Assembly (NCBI GenBank): GCA_025677815.1
Contig: JAIXMP010000010.1
Location: 868,001-932,000, forward strand
Length of the DNA stretch: 64,000 nucleotides
Origin: Phascolomyces articulosus
Lineage: Eukaryota; Mucoromycota; Mucoromycetes; Mucorales; Lichtheimiaceae
Direction: 5' to 3'
Shown: positions 34,405 to 50,204 of the stretch, piece after piece
How positions within the stretch are numbered: the stretch's first letter is position 1
Layout: each line of letters starts with the position of its first letter
The notes under the pieces: generated by a model
The model's input: the letters and a program-made list of their open reading frames with translations, nothing else
What the model was told of the DNA's origin: nothing
Database searches by the model: none
Program-made: the position numbers and the translations under genes

Positions 34405-35502
34405 ATGCTTTCTACTTTACACCCGGTAGCTGCCAATGGTTTTAATCACCATGCCGATGCATATGGTGAGTTGCAACACGAGGAAATGTTTACATATTCA
34501 CAGACAACTTCATATATACTAAAATATTTATCGGACAATATTCCTTATAAAAAAACCCCACACCTACTTTTATATAATAGCTCGAACTCGACCGAGGTAT
34601 CCGAAAGCAGCTCTTGACAAGATTCAAAAATTGATACCCAATCTCAATGCTTCCATCCTTGATCTAGCAGCAGGCACAGGAATTCTAACACAATTACTAG
34701 TCGATCGTGGATATACCAATGTCACAGCTGTTGAACCTGTTGATGGAATGTTAGAAAAACTCATCTCACTCCTTCCCGAAGTAGCTGCAAAGAAAGGCAC
34801 CAGCTGGGAGATTCCTTTACCTTCTCAAACACAAGATGCCGTTATAGTGGCACAAGCTTGGCATTGGTTTGCTGACCTGAATAGTTTAAAAGAAATCCAT
34901 CGAGTACTTAAGCCAAACGGTTATTTCGTCTTATTGTGGAATATGGAAAGTCCTCGTAGTCTATGGGTTCAAGGTTTAAGAAAGTAAGTTCTTTATTCTG
35001 TCAAGATATTTATCTACTGTAAAATTGATCTATATACAGATAATCCTAAACTATCATCCATGATTTATTGCCACATAATTACGAATAGTATATATGAACG
35101 ATACGAAAAAGTGTATAGGTAATATTGTAAAAGAAAATGTGCTGATCTAGTGTTATAATATACACAAGGCTAAATAAATGCATTGTTTCCTTATACATAT
35201 TCAGATTAGGAGGTTGGAGAGCAGTATTTACGGAAAAAGAGGCTGGAGAATTGTTTGATTTACCGTTGAATCGTCAGCAATTCGAGTACGACTTTTTGGT
35301 TCCAAAGGATGATATATTCCATCGCATCATGACGCGAAGTTTTATTGCAATTCTTTCGAATGAAGAGCGTGTTGCTATGACCAAGGAGATGGAAGATATC
35401 CTTGATGATCCTTCTAATGAATTCTCAGTAAATGAGGAGAATCAAGTAATGTATCCTCATGACACAAAGATGTATTGGACTCAAAAATGTCAAAGCAGCT
35501 AA
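34405..35502 (+). CDS. SAM-dependent class I methyltransferase, copy 3
   Basis: A 263-residue enzyme in four exons: 34405-34465, 34581-34983, 35089-35118 and 35205-35502. It starts MLSTLHPVAANGFNHHADAY. Intron positions and phases equal those of copy 2. Exon 3 is three codons shorter (NIYERYEKVYR). Motif I ILDLAAGTGILTQLL and the ending YPHDTKMYWTQK are intact, so both tandem copies look functional. The enzyme's substrate is not evident. Confidence 0.9.
34598..34985 (+). repeat. Identity tract shared with 32859-33246 (copy 3 side)
   Basis: Partner of the tract in copy 2. Identity ends sharply at SQTQDAVIVAQ versus SQSQDVVFVAQ and resumes after ADLNS. It stops again within the donor site of intron 2 (GTAAGT versus GTGAGT). 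Confidence 0.85.
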
Positions 35503-35767
35503 TGAATCATATACTTTACATATTATATTCTCAGAAAAATCTTGGAAGTAATAGTAATACTACTTTGATCTTCTTTGGATTCTTTTACTGTTCGACACAA
35601 TGATAAATAAATATTAGTACCATAAGTCATCATCCACTTTAATCAAAACACTCTTTTTTTTTGCATAAACTGCCAAAGAATGAAAATTTGAGGCTTATTA
35701 TTTAACCAGGCTGTCAAAAAAAGTTCCCCGCCTGGATTTCAACCTTGAAGGAATTGTTCGTATAATC

Positions 35768-39222
<3,455 letters not shown>

Positions 39223-39665
39223 AGAAGCATAAAAAAAACGTGTAAAAAAAAGGAGCCAGCATTCTAGTGAACTATTAGGGCAAATACTAAGTCTATTCGG
39301 TCAAAGGCCTTTCGCATACTTTTTTTAAAAGAAATAATTCAATTGGTTGATGATCCCTCAAAAAATTCTCCATTTGGAATGAAAGTTCAAGATTATTCCG
39401 ATGACCAATAGCAACTTGCATTCTAATAAAACTTGACCTTTTCCTTTTTCCAAGCCCGCGGGACGCTAAACGTGGCTCCTTTAACTCCGGCCCGTCTCTT
39501 TTTTTTTTTTGCACATAAAAATAATGCGTTTATAATACTCAAAAAAATCAAATAAATACTCCACAATTTCTTTTTTCCATCTTTCTTTTTTTTTTTCATC
39601 AATATTCTTCTCTACATATATTTCATTACACTCACAACCGAATATAATATAATCCTATTACAAAT
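39223..39665. other. Intergenic, promoter of the polyol dehydrogenase
   Basis: This contains a small GC-rich island at about 39455-39490 (CCCGCGGGACGC and CTCCGGCCCG) in otherwise AT-rich DNA. A CT-rich leader (39568-39620) precedes the ATG. The island could bind a carbon-catabolite type zinc-finger factor; this is inference. Confidence 0.45.
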
Positions 39666-40857
39666 ATGACTGCTGCTAAACAATTCCAAATCCCTGATGA
39701 AAACACCAAAAACTATGGCGTTTTATTAAACAAGAAAGATGATCTTCAAGTCGTTGAAATTCCTTTGCCTACTGCTGGCGAAGGTGAAGTTCAATTACAA
39801 GTAAAGGCTACTGGTATTTGTGGATCTGATATCCACTTGTGGAAACATGGTGAAATCGGTATTTTCCCTGTCACTCAGCCCCAATTGCTTGGTCATGAAA
39901 GTGCTGGTATTGTTACTGCCGTTGGTGAAGGTGTTACATCTCTTCGTGTTGGTGACAGAGTTGCTATTGAAGCGTAAGTATTTCAATCAATTGAATTCTT
40001 TTTGTCAAAATATAACGCACCGTTGAAAGGGGGATTGAAATGATTAATTCTAATATCAATCATGATTATTTTTTAATAGTGGCATTCCTTGCAGCAAGTG
40101 TGCTCAATGTATGGCAGGTCGTTATCATTTATGTCCCGTTGTCGTTTTCAAGTCTACACCTCCTTATGATGGTCTTTTAGCTAAATATTGTACTCACCCT
40201 GCTCGATGGGTTCACAAGATCCCTGATAATGTTTCTTTTGAACAAGGTGCACTTTTGGAACCACTTTCAGTCGCTATTTCTGCCATTGAACGTAGTGGCG
40301 CTACTTTTGGTCGTTCATTGCTTATTACTGGTGCCGGTCCTATTGGTTTGATTGTTTTGGCTGTGGCCAAGGCTACTGGTATTAGCCCTGTTGTTATTAC
40401 TGATGTTCAACCTTCTCGTCTCGAATATGCCAAGGAGATGGGTGCTGATTATACTTACCAAGTTGATCCCAAGAAGCCTGATTATGAAGCAGCAAAAGAA
40501 ATTCGTGATTTAGTTGGAGGTGAAGGTACAGAATATACTTTGGAATGTACAGGTATTGAGTCATCGTTCCGTACTGCTATCATGGCTACACGCGACGCTG
40601 GTGTCTGCTGTTTGGTGGGTGTAGGCAAGAATGATCAATCGCTGCCTGTTAACAACTTTGCTATGCGTGAAGTCGATATCAAGGGACTTTTCCGATATCA
40701 TCACACTTATCCCCGTGCTATCGCCTTGATGGCCAGTGGCAAACTCAACATTGATCATCTTATTACTCACAAGTTTGATATTATGGATGCACTCAAGGCA
40801 TTCAACACAGCTGCTGATTATTCCACTGGTGCTATCAAGGTTCAAATTACCAACTAA
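39666..40857 (+). CDS. Zinc-dependent polyol dehydrogenase (xylitol/sorbitol/L-arabinitol type MDR)
   Basis: NAD-dependent medium-chain dehydrogenase, 361 residues, two exons (39666-39973 and 40080-40857). It would oxidise a polyol (xylitol, sorbitol or L-arabinitol) to the ketose in the cytosol. Catalytic zinc ligands: C52 (ATGICGSDIHLW), H77 and E78 (LLGHES). A structural zinc site is present as C107, C110, C113 and C121 (GIPCSKCAQCMAGRYHLC), a lobe missing in some mammalian sorbitol dehydrogenases. The Rossmann motif is GAGPIG, followed by VVITDVQPSRLEYAKEMGA; Asp after VVIT fits NAD rather than NADP. The C-terminus has LFRYHHTYPRAI. Sequence alone does not decide between XDH, SDH and LAD. 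Codon use is more C/G-ending than in its neighbours, suggesting good expression. Confidence 0.93.
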
Positions 40858-42055
40858 AGTATTTTCGTTTCACGGCTTACAACCTTATACATAACATAAC
40901 AAACATTATATAATTCCAAACAAAAATCTAGTACCCGCATCCACATCATTATAGATTCCTTATATATTCTCTTTTTATTCGCATCATTTCTAGTTTATAT
41001 TCTTGCATCCATTCCTCTTTTTATCTCCCCCCTTCTTTTGCTTTTCAGCATTACACAAACACAGTAACAATAATTGTATATTCTGGGTTTTCGATTTGTA
41101 ACATATAAAACAACAATATATATCATATTTTGCCAAAAAAAAAAGTTTATTTGTATTTGTATTCTTTTGTTTCGGATCATTATTTTATTTTCAAGTTTTG
41201 GAAATTATGTTTAATCTACGATTTTAAAAAACTTAAGATCAGCTATATACATATATATAGGTTAACTTTTAATAATATTTAATAATGTGATGAAAGACTA
41301 AACTGACCTGCACCTAAGTATAGGATCAATTATATAGTTGATCATGGATGTTGTATGGCCGTCTTATCAATAGTTCATCTTCTATTGGGACATCATCTCA
41401 AATTCACTTAAATATTAATTAGCAAAAATCTACAATTGAAAAGTAGACATACTTCATATATCCGACGCCTATTGCTTGGCCATAGTTTGAGCATCGTAAC
41501 GGAGGATTAAATAGCGCCTCTCTCTTTTTTTAACGTTGGCTGGAACATAACTTTAGTTTTCATTTAATATTTGTTTTACTTTAGAATAATTTGGTAACAG
41601 AATTGCACGTATCTTCTTTAAACCCGGTGATGTTATTAATTGAAATAAAGAAGAACACGTTATCATCTAACAAGATGAAAGTCTCGGAGGAGTATATCTT
41701 GTTATCATACTTTTTTTTTTGGAGATTGTGATGTCATGACACATTGAACTTACCAACCTTTACTACTACCTACACACATCGCAATTTCTTTTCTTTCAGT
41801 ACAACACTCTTCTATGTATCGCAAACGCAGAATGTTGTGCACAATCCATTCTATATCATACTCATCCAAATGATTTCTAACTTCTCCTTGGAAATATCAT
41901 CATGTACTTGTGCTATTGATATTGTTGTATGTGGAGGAAGTGGAGATGTCAAAAATGTGCCAATCGCTTTATGGATACTTTCTGCGGTGATTGGAAGCAC
42001 CATTTTGTGAAACACATGGAAGGCCAAGTATCTGGTATTTTGCACAGTATTTTTT
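40858..42055. other. Gene-poor 3' flank with possible relics
   Basis: No intact gene. A minus-strand open piece at 41851-42045 (containing PITAESIHKAIGTFLTSPLPP) has coding-like composition but no start, splice partner or known family. It is treated as a possible relic. Confidence 0.4.
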
Positions 42056-42178
42056 TAGGTAATAAAGGTGGTTTTTTTCAGTAATGAAGGGTACTAATTT
42101 TCAGTAATAAAAAGGTGCTTTTTCAGCTATGAAAGGAAATACTTTTCAGTAATAAAGATTTCTCAGTTATGAAGGACC
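42056..42178 (+). repeat. Degenerate minisatellite, TTTCAGTAATGAAGG-type units
   Basis: Five imperfect units of about 17-27 nt, each with TTTCAG/TCTCAG then TAATGAAGG, TAATAAAAAGG, CTATGAAAGG, TAATAAAG or TTATGAAGG, run from 42056 to about 42178. Unit length varies, so it is old or decaying. Confidence 0.65.
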
Positions 42179-42464
42179 GGTGACAAAATGACATTAATTT
42201 TGAAATGTTGTGTTTATAATATATTTTGGCAGATCAACTAAGATAAAAGATTAACTAAAAGAAATAAAGAATAGAATATAAAATGTTTTATTATTCAATG
42301 ATGGAAGGGTATTTATATGTTTCCTAACTAATAATTATAATATAGATGGAATGGTTGTGAATTGAATACGTGTTCGAATGGATGATATGATGATGTGACG
42401 ATGGTATGGATACAACAAATATCATATCCTTATTTTGAGATATATATTATTAGTGACTAGTATT

Positions 42465-43364
42465 GTCAACGCATTTATCCCCAACTTGAATGCTGCATTC
42501 CTTCAAATGATACAGAATATTCATAAAACAATTCGTGATTGTTTAATTGTTGGATAACTCGACCAAATAGATAGCCACACCGTCAATACAACACTACTTC
42601 AACAAGTTAATTCTTTCGAAAATACTGAAACTGTGAATCAACTAGTAGACAACCACCAAATAATCTCTGACTTGAATATGACTGAAGCACTTGGATTACA
42701 ACACATCACAGCCCAAACTGATGGAGATAAGCCCACGGAGATGCGGATCTTGATTCTGTCAAAGGATTCATGCTTTACATAATTTCGTTATGTATTCCTA
42801 AGCGATGTTTTAATGAATTTATCAAACAACTTGTTATTAATGAAGCTCATGCTGATGTCGAGGATCCCGACGAACAAGGAACATTGGACCAAAATTTAGT
42901 GTTGATGTTAGTTTTACCGAGCGATGCTGACATGGTATACGTATGCTATGTTAGTCAAAATAAGTGACCTGTTAGTCTTTGGTCTCATTTGACCGACACC
43001 ATTAGTGATTTTACTGGGGCACCTGGATCCCTTGGCCATGTCATTTAATTCCTTCAAGAACAGTTACCTGATGACTTTTACAATGGTGGACGTATTTATG
43101 AAGTCACCACCATGCAACCCACTAGGGTCCACCACCAACAACAGACGGTAGATGTATGAACGTTTATTTGTACCTTTCTTTGCTTGGGCTTGAAAGGCTT
43201 TTGAATGCTCAGCCGGGGTGGGGCTTCTATCACCAATGGAATCTAACAGATAACCAAGCTCAAGTTTTCCGGAATTTAACGGATGCAGCAACTACGGATC
43301 ATATTCGTGATAACCTTGTACGTACATATAATCTTTCCGATCGACCAGTAGACGCATGGCAGTA
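42465..43364 (+). pseudogene. Degraded coding relic with several frame breaks
   Basis: Plus-strand stretches of coding-like sequence follow one another with stops between them: about 42465-42780 (FIPNLNAAFLQMIQNIHKTI, one TAG/TAA break), 42770-42967 (NEAHADVEDPDEQGTLDQNL), its continuation to about 43150 past an in-frame TGA and a TAA (LWSHLTDTISDFTGAPG, FLQEQLPDDFYNGGRIYEV) and 43156-43365 (GWGFYHQWNLTDNQAQVFRNL). The pieces look like one long inactivated gene or mobile-element protein. I do not recognise the family. Confidence 0.4.
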
Positions 43365-43662
43365 GGAAAAATAATAACATTATTTATATCTCATCACAAT
43401 ATGACGTTAAAAAAATGTCATAATAGTATAGTCAATATTTTGTAATTTTTATAATCAGTATATTATTCTTTAACTATTCATCGAGCAGTAATAAACAGTT
43501 TGCTTTTATAAATTAATCATCAATTTATGTCAGCATCACACTGGATATAAATGTGTATATAGTAAAATACGTATGCATTTAAAAAAAAGCTTTAGAATTA
43601 TTTTTTAAGGAGTGATAATTTTAGACCGCCGATCAGCAGAAATTCTTGGATTAGAGTTTGTT

Positions 43663-45211
43663 TTAGTTTTCTTGAGATGGTACAAATGACCATTCGAGGT
43701 ATTTTTTTGGAATAGGTTTGGGTTCTTGAGGATCATTCTAAATATAATATAAAATTGAAGGTTTATATGTAAAAAAGAGCTATAGTATTTTTACGTTCAT
43801 ATCCCTTTACACTCTGGTCGCCTTTGTCGTATCATTTCTTACCTCTGGTATAGATTGTACCTCTGGACTATTTGCATCCACTTTGTATGGGGAATCTGTG
43901 TTGGTCAACGTTGCGCTATATAGTATTACAAATACATTTAGTTTTATTTGAACAAGAAAACCATCTGTATTTATGTTTTTAATTAAAACTTACGTTTGAA
44001 TAGTGCCTTTATTCGTTTTTTTATCAGTTATTCTCCCATCAATCAATTCTTTCCAGAATTCATGTGTTTGGTAAATGACACTTATCATATAATCCTAAAT
44101 AGTTTAGTGTTAGACAAGCTATCAAAAACCGTAAATTATGTGATATATAAAATACCTTATCTACATATTGACTTCCAAAGCCAAATGTATTAACATGCCC
44201 TGAGCTTGGTATTTTATATGTTCTGAACCATGTTCTAACTTCTTCCGCTAATCCTGGATAATGTTGTTCGACATCATCCATATCTAATATAAACAGCAGC
44301 AAAGAATATTTAAAATAAAAGTCATCATTTTGTTTGTTTTTTTGTTTGTATGTCTGTTCGTATATAGTGGAAGAAATATACTAACTGTTCAAGTATTGTG
44401 CCATTGGATCATGAACATCAATAGTAATCACTTTCCAATCCAATGCGCCTTCATCAATAAGACACAATCCACCCAGCACTTTGACTTGCTTGACTTCTCC
44501 TATAAATCCTGGAATTTCGCTTAATTCAACAACATCGATTGGATCATTGTCCCCCTTAGTGTGTGATTCAGGATCGAGATGATGCGGGTCTTCGTATGTT
44601 TGCTGAATAGCACCATAATTCGTTATTTGACCTTTTGTTGGAAACATATTAGGTAGGTAGCGAAGTGAACCATCTTTTAGAGTATCTTGCTTGATGGGGT
44701 TCATTACTGATTCTTTTGTTGTCTAAGTATTAATATATTATTATTATGAAAATTACGAATTTCTCTCTTCTCAAGCGTACTGTAAATGATAATTACCTCC
44801 ATTTTGGGTAAGGTCCAACGAGGTATTTCTACAATCATATTAAAAATATGAGGTTCTTTTCTCGATGCTGGTTGAAATGGAAGGTCGTGAAATATTGAAA
44901 TTGGGACGCCTTGATCGTTTTCTGTCATTTTTTTGTGCGGTTAGTTATTATTGTTATAATTTTTTTTGACAGCAAAAAGATTAAGTTATCATTATTGTAT
45001 TTGTACCAAGATAAAGAGCATAGTCTCTGGTATGAAGTGCACCCGTCGTCCGGATCCGATATAAACAATCAACATCAGCACAACGTTTTTCACCATTAGT
45101 ATTATGATGATCACTGTTTCCTAAATCCAGCAACGATGGGATATCAAGGTCAAGAGATGCGCTGACAACTGTGCAAGCAAGGGCAACTGTGGTGATTTTT
45201 GTTAATAACAT
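43663..45211 (-). CDS. Secreted family I inorganic pyrophosphatase, copy 1
   Basis: It hydrolyses pyrophosphate to two phosphates. 347 residues from seven exons: 45007-45211, 44797-44921, 44386-44722, 44156-44283, 43994-44094, 43843-43915 and 43663-43737; phases agree. Unlike cytosolic Ipp1 it begins with a signal peptide (MLLTKITTVALACTVVSA) and a 30-residue pro-like spacer. The catalytic set is present: EIPRW, K/E in PKME, LRYLPN, TNYGA, the signature GDNDPIDV, DEGALDWK and YKIP. The segment after YKIP differs from yeast (SSGHVNTFGF for a DGKPEN-type loop), so substrate binding may be altered. There is no KDEL-like end or membrane anchor. Copy 2 lies 600 bp upstream in the same direction and shares its intron positions. 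Confidence 0.93.
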
Positions 45212-45810
45212 GAATATATGTAGTAATATTCAATAAAAAGGAACAAGAGACAAGGAGAGAAAAAGAGAGAAACGACTAAACTAAATTATTATTATAGTCG
45301 TCACCTACTATATAATAAAAACCTCGGCCTATTTTTAAAAAGGAAGAAGGAATTTTATGCACCTCGGAATTAGTTGGTCTTCGTATATATAACTAATTTT
45401 TTTATGCATATATAACATTGTTTTGCGTTTCTCCTTTACATTCGTCAAGAAGAGGAGGTGAGACATGGCGATTTTGATAATATATATTGATAGAATGTTA
45501 TAATATACTATTGAGTTTATAATACTATTTAAAATTTAGTTCAGAAAAAAAAATGATAAAGACGGATTCCCCTTTTGCAAAAATCAAACTCCTTGTTGAC
45601 AAAACGCCATAAAGAAGACTATACATACATCTTGTAATTGGTAGTTTTGAAAAGAGGGGTTACGACTAATAGCATAACTCGTTCAAATTTATTGGTATAA
45701 ATAAATGTAATATTAATGGGAAAAATATAAAATAACATGGTTGTATAAAACAGAATGTCATATAATAGAAAGTAAAAAACACTAAAAAGTACAAAGTTTA
45801 TGTTGAATAT
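45212..45810. other. Intergenic between tandem pyrophosphatases
   Basis: This is the promoter of copy 1 and the 3' flank of copy 2. It is AT-rich; no gene or clear element was recognised. Confidence 0.5.
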
Positions 45811-47367
45811 CTAAATGAATGACCAGTTTTCGGTCTCTTCCTTGACTGGTGCATCAGGAGCTGGTTTCTTGTTACCCTATAGATATATACATTTTTTTAT
45901 AGTCAGCTATCGTGATATTCAACTTAGTTCTTATCCCCTTACCTTTGGAACCTTTTTGACTTCTTTGCTTTTGGGACCAACATTGTTTGGTGACCCCTTA
46001 ACATTTAAATTAATCCTACATAAACATGACGGTTTTCTTCATTGAGTTACTTTGTTCACATGATTGGAATGTAATCAAGTACATGTTTCTTTTTAAAAAA
46101 AAGCACTTACGTTTCAATTTCACTTGTTGCGGTACCATTGATTAACATTTCCCAATATCCATGAGTTTCAACCATGAGATTTTGAATAGTTTCCTATATT
46201 TACCCAGAGGAGCAAGAATTAATTTCATCATATACTTTGATACATAATGGAATGTCCAAACTTACACTATTCTGGAATTCACCGTCATAGCCAAATTCAT
46301 TTTCAGGTTTTCCTTGAGGAATTTTATATACAGTCAACCAATGTTTAATATCTTTCAAGAGTACATCATCAACGTCATTGATATCTATTATACGTAAATT
46401 GAAATTAAGTGAAGAGAGTCATTAAGTCAACATTTATAATGGATGTTATTTCTTTATGAAAAAAAATAAAATAAAATCAAATACTTATTTACGTACCATT
46501 GAGATGAGGAGCCCGCTCATCATTAATATCGATAGCAATCAACTTCCAATCAGTTTCATCATCATCAATCATTAATAAACCACCCAAAAGCTTGACTTGC
46601 TTTACTTGTCCTGGATAGCCAACCTGTTGACCAATATCCAAAACATCAACTGGATCATTATCACCCCCTTTTGTATTAACATCTGGATGAGGTACATCAG
46701 GCTTTTCCCAGGTCTAATTAAAAAATGGAATCATGATGATAATAAATTTGAAGTCAATAAAAAGTAATATATATATACTGATAACATGTATTAGCTATCA
46801 TATACTTATATGTATACATTTACCTGTGGAATTGAACCGTAATTTGCTGGGTATCCATGGAAAGGGAAGATGTTCGCGATGTAACGAAGTCCATTTTTGT
46901 TGGTATCATGGAAAATAGGATTGAAAGGTGCTTCACGATCAATCTATATTGGCACGTACAAAAAAAAACAAGATAGAAACAGTAAATAATATGCAATTAT
47001 AAATATAAAGTTACCATCTTGTTACTTTTTGATAAATACCTCAAGCTTTGCATTCTTCCAACGAGGAATTTCAACAATCATATTATAAACAGTTGTGTTT
47101 TTGGGATCTGGATGTAAGGGAATGTCATGGAATGGTGAAATTGGTACACCATTTTCATTTTCTATATGTTATAATAAAAAACCAGCATATCATAATGTAA
47201 GTAAAGAATAGTATTTAAAACATGATATGGACAATATTTTATATACCAAGATAAACGCGATACTCTTCGGTGTTTAAGGCACCAATCTGTCGAAACTTGT
47301 ATTCGGTGGCGGCAAAAGCACTTGAAGCTGCAGCAAGTAAGATTCCAACAGTAGTAGAGATTCTCAT
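45811..47367 (-). CDS. Secreted family I inorganic pyrophosphatase, copy 2
   Basis: 306 residues in eight exons: 47247-47367, 47040-47161, 46824-46943, 46497-46713, 46266-46384, 46111-46193, 45943-46015 and 45811-45876. A clean signal peptide is seen ([19 protein letters not shown], cleavage near Ala19/20). The mature part is close to eukaryotic family [80 protein letters not shown] and [12 protein letters not shown]. All metal and pyrophosphate ligands expected from yeast Ipp1 appear kept. It has one intron more than copy 1, after the SIPQ codons. A likely role is use of extracellular or vacuolar pyrophosphate as a phosphate source; this is inference from the signal peptide. Confidence 0.94.
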
Positions 47368-50204
47368 AATAATGATCAAGTGGGTGATTAATCTGATTGA
47401 AGAAAAGACGTAAAAAAAAGAGAGAAAACTGGACCTGATTTTCCTCTTATTTATTACTTTTTTTTTTCGTCTTGATGAGATTGTTCATTCAAATGCAATA
47501 TATTATCAAGGTTTCACGAACATTTTACAGGCTAGCACGTGCTGAGCCTAAAATGCGCCACTGGCTCAAACAAAACAAAATGAGATCCTCCAGCTCAATT
47601 TGACTTTGCCAACAAAAAATTAATCTGAGAGTTGAATCCAAAAGTCAAATGTTACATTTCCATTCTATAAAGTGCTATATACAATTGTTTTCATTTTTAA
47701 TAGTTAAAATATTTCTATTATATTTAACGTACTAAAGTATAACTATTCATTGTAAATAATACTATATAAAGTAATGAAAATAAACGACTTTAACAGATGG
47801 TATGAGGCTATTTTTTTGAGATGTAGCATCCTCCAACTTTAATTCTCACTGGCTACTTCTGCCCACACGTGCGAAATTAGCGGCTGGTCAGAGCATTTCT
47901 AATGTACACAAACTTAATGCTGTTTTACATGATAGATCTTGACAATGTGTTTGATCTAATACTTTTTGGGGCATCATAATATTCCCGGATTTTGTTCGAT
48001 ATCTTTATATTTTTTTGCTTTTTCTTATTCTTTTTCGTAAAAATATATCGCCCCCATTTTTTTTTCTTCAATCGCCAAAGGAAAACTTGGCGAATCATTT
48101 ATAATTATTGCAGATCATTGGTATATTATAAATTCATCATCATTTAAAACTATCCCCTCTTTTCTTCCCCCGAATAAAAAAAAAATTAGAATTTGAAGAA
48201 GATATGTTTCTGCCAGTGTGTCAGTTATATGCAGATCAGTCAGGGGCCAAATGTAAACAAAGATGCAATAGTATATTCCTTCCTGTGTCCATTATTTATG
48301 TTACATATATAAAATAAAATTATGAATAAAATTGGTAAAAAAAAGAAGTAACTGTAACCAATGAAAGGACTTGTTATTTTTTTTATTCCTACGCACACTA
48401 GTAGTAATAGCTTTATGCCAAAGATGATATCGAGAATTACGTAGTCACGGTCAATGTAAGCGTTAAAAGACTGCTAGGAGTATGTTTTGACTTCCTTTAT
48501 GACGCAGATTGCTATGATGCAACCGCACAAACATTTCATTCCGATCCTGCATCCAAATTTCTGAGTCTTTTTTTTTTCTACGTACTTACCGTAACAAGAA
48601 CTTATTATACTTGCTATTAATAAGTAATTATTAGATGATTAGTATATTTAATTTTCGATAATTGATGCATTTGATTTGGATGGCTTTAATAATAAAACAT
48701 ATCGATTTTTTTTTCAAGAAATATAAATTAACCTTGATATAATAAAAATTAAGGGGAAGGAAACAAGTAGAAAATGATGATGCATGTCTATGCTTGAATG
48801 TTTCTAAGAATTCGTACCGTTCTTCTGTAATCGTCGGAAAAACGTGTTCAATCGAAAAACTCACTGTACCTTCTTGGTTTTTTTTTTTTTTTTTTTTTTT
48901 TTACGCATATCCGGGTAAATGGATTAAAATGCCGTTTTAAATGAAAAGGCAGCGGGTTTGCGTTTACACATGCTGTACTGAGCGTATTTATGCATATTAA
49001 AACATCTATCAACACATAGTCGATATACATAAATAGATCCATTCAATATTTTTATGTTGGAGCTAAAAAAAAAAAAAAAACAATTTTATTTATATGAAAG
49101 CTGACATTTTTTTTTTTTGATTTACATCCCACAAGGTTATACAAAAATCTCAGCTAGCTTCGTCAATGCTATCTATACTTCAAATTGGTAAGACCGATGT
49201 AATCCACATATCAGTAGGTGGATCATGAACAAATAGTTTATTTTGTTCAACATGTTTTTTCCTTAATTATTATTATAAAACAGCAAGATATTTTAACAAG
49301 TAATTACATAGTACTGTTATAGAAGAAAGCGGAATTTTTTTTTGCCAAGACTTATATGGTTATCAAAAGCAAGGATCATATGAAAAAAAAAACTAGAAAA
49401 GAAACTTCTTGATTTATTCCATCCAGCGTGAGATAAAAAAAATATTAATGAAAAATGGTATAAAGGACCATAAATTTGGAACTATTTTTACATATTGTCT
49501 ATTTATTTTGATTCAAAGTATTAATTTGTTGTGCTATTTGGACAATTGTAATGGTCCAATATACCTGTAAAATAGTTGCCAAAATCAATAATAATATGAA
49601 ATAAAAGCGTTAATGTGTCATAAGCAGCAACTGGTCCCGGAGAAAAATAAGCCGCGACCCGTTTTTATTCCATGTGCAGCAAATTTTTCATGCGTGACAG
49701 CAAAAGTACCGACTCTGTAATATTAGTATCACTTGTTGAGATCATATTTTTATTGTAATGATGTATTTGGGATTATTATTAGAGACTTTCTTTAAAGGTG
49801 TCATTATCTTGCAAATCTCAATTGACAGTTTATTCTTTACTCAGTCATCAAGGCGGTAAAGAACTGGTTTATTTATTATAAAATTTTTATGGATCCTATG
49901 GTAATTATTAAGTTTTCTAACTGGTCCAACTTTCATTTTGATATAAAGAAAACAGCAAACACATCATTTAACGTAAAGTCAATATCCATAAAACAGGGCA
50001 CATGAGGTCTACTGTTGTTGTACAAATCACAATTTTTTTCACATTCCCGGCCAATGATGAATCATCTCATTTTATGGTAGTACACCGCACGATGTAAATG
50101 CTATAATAGTGTTACTATGAAAAAAATATAAATGTTTTTTTTTTCTTTTCTCTTTTTTTTTTTTTTCCTTTCTACTCGTTCTTTCGTTTCAACAATTCGA
50201 TATA
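47368..50204. other. Gene-free AT-rich stretch
   Basis: No supportable gene in 2.8 kb. A run of about 25 T lies near 48878-48902, with further A/T runs at 49063-49080 and 50137-50166. The last 100 bases are a pyrimidine-rich leader for membrane protein B. The long T run could be the poly(A) tail of an inserted retrosequence on the minus strand, but no adjacent body was recognised. Confidence 0.45.

Noticed and set aside
39293..39514. 73-codon minus-strand frame in the polyol dehydrogenase promoter
   Set aside because: It has no family resemblance or splice partners and overlaps promoter sequence between two well defined genes.
48878..48902. Long T run as evidence for a retrotransposed copy
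   Set aside because: No recognisable body, reverse transcriptase or target duplication was found next to it. Plain homopolymers are frequent in this AT-rich window.
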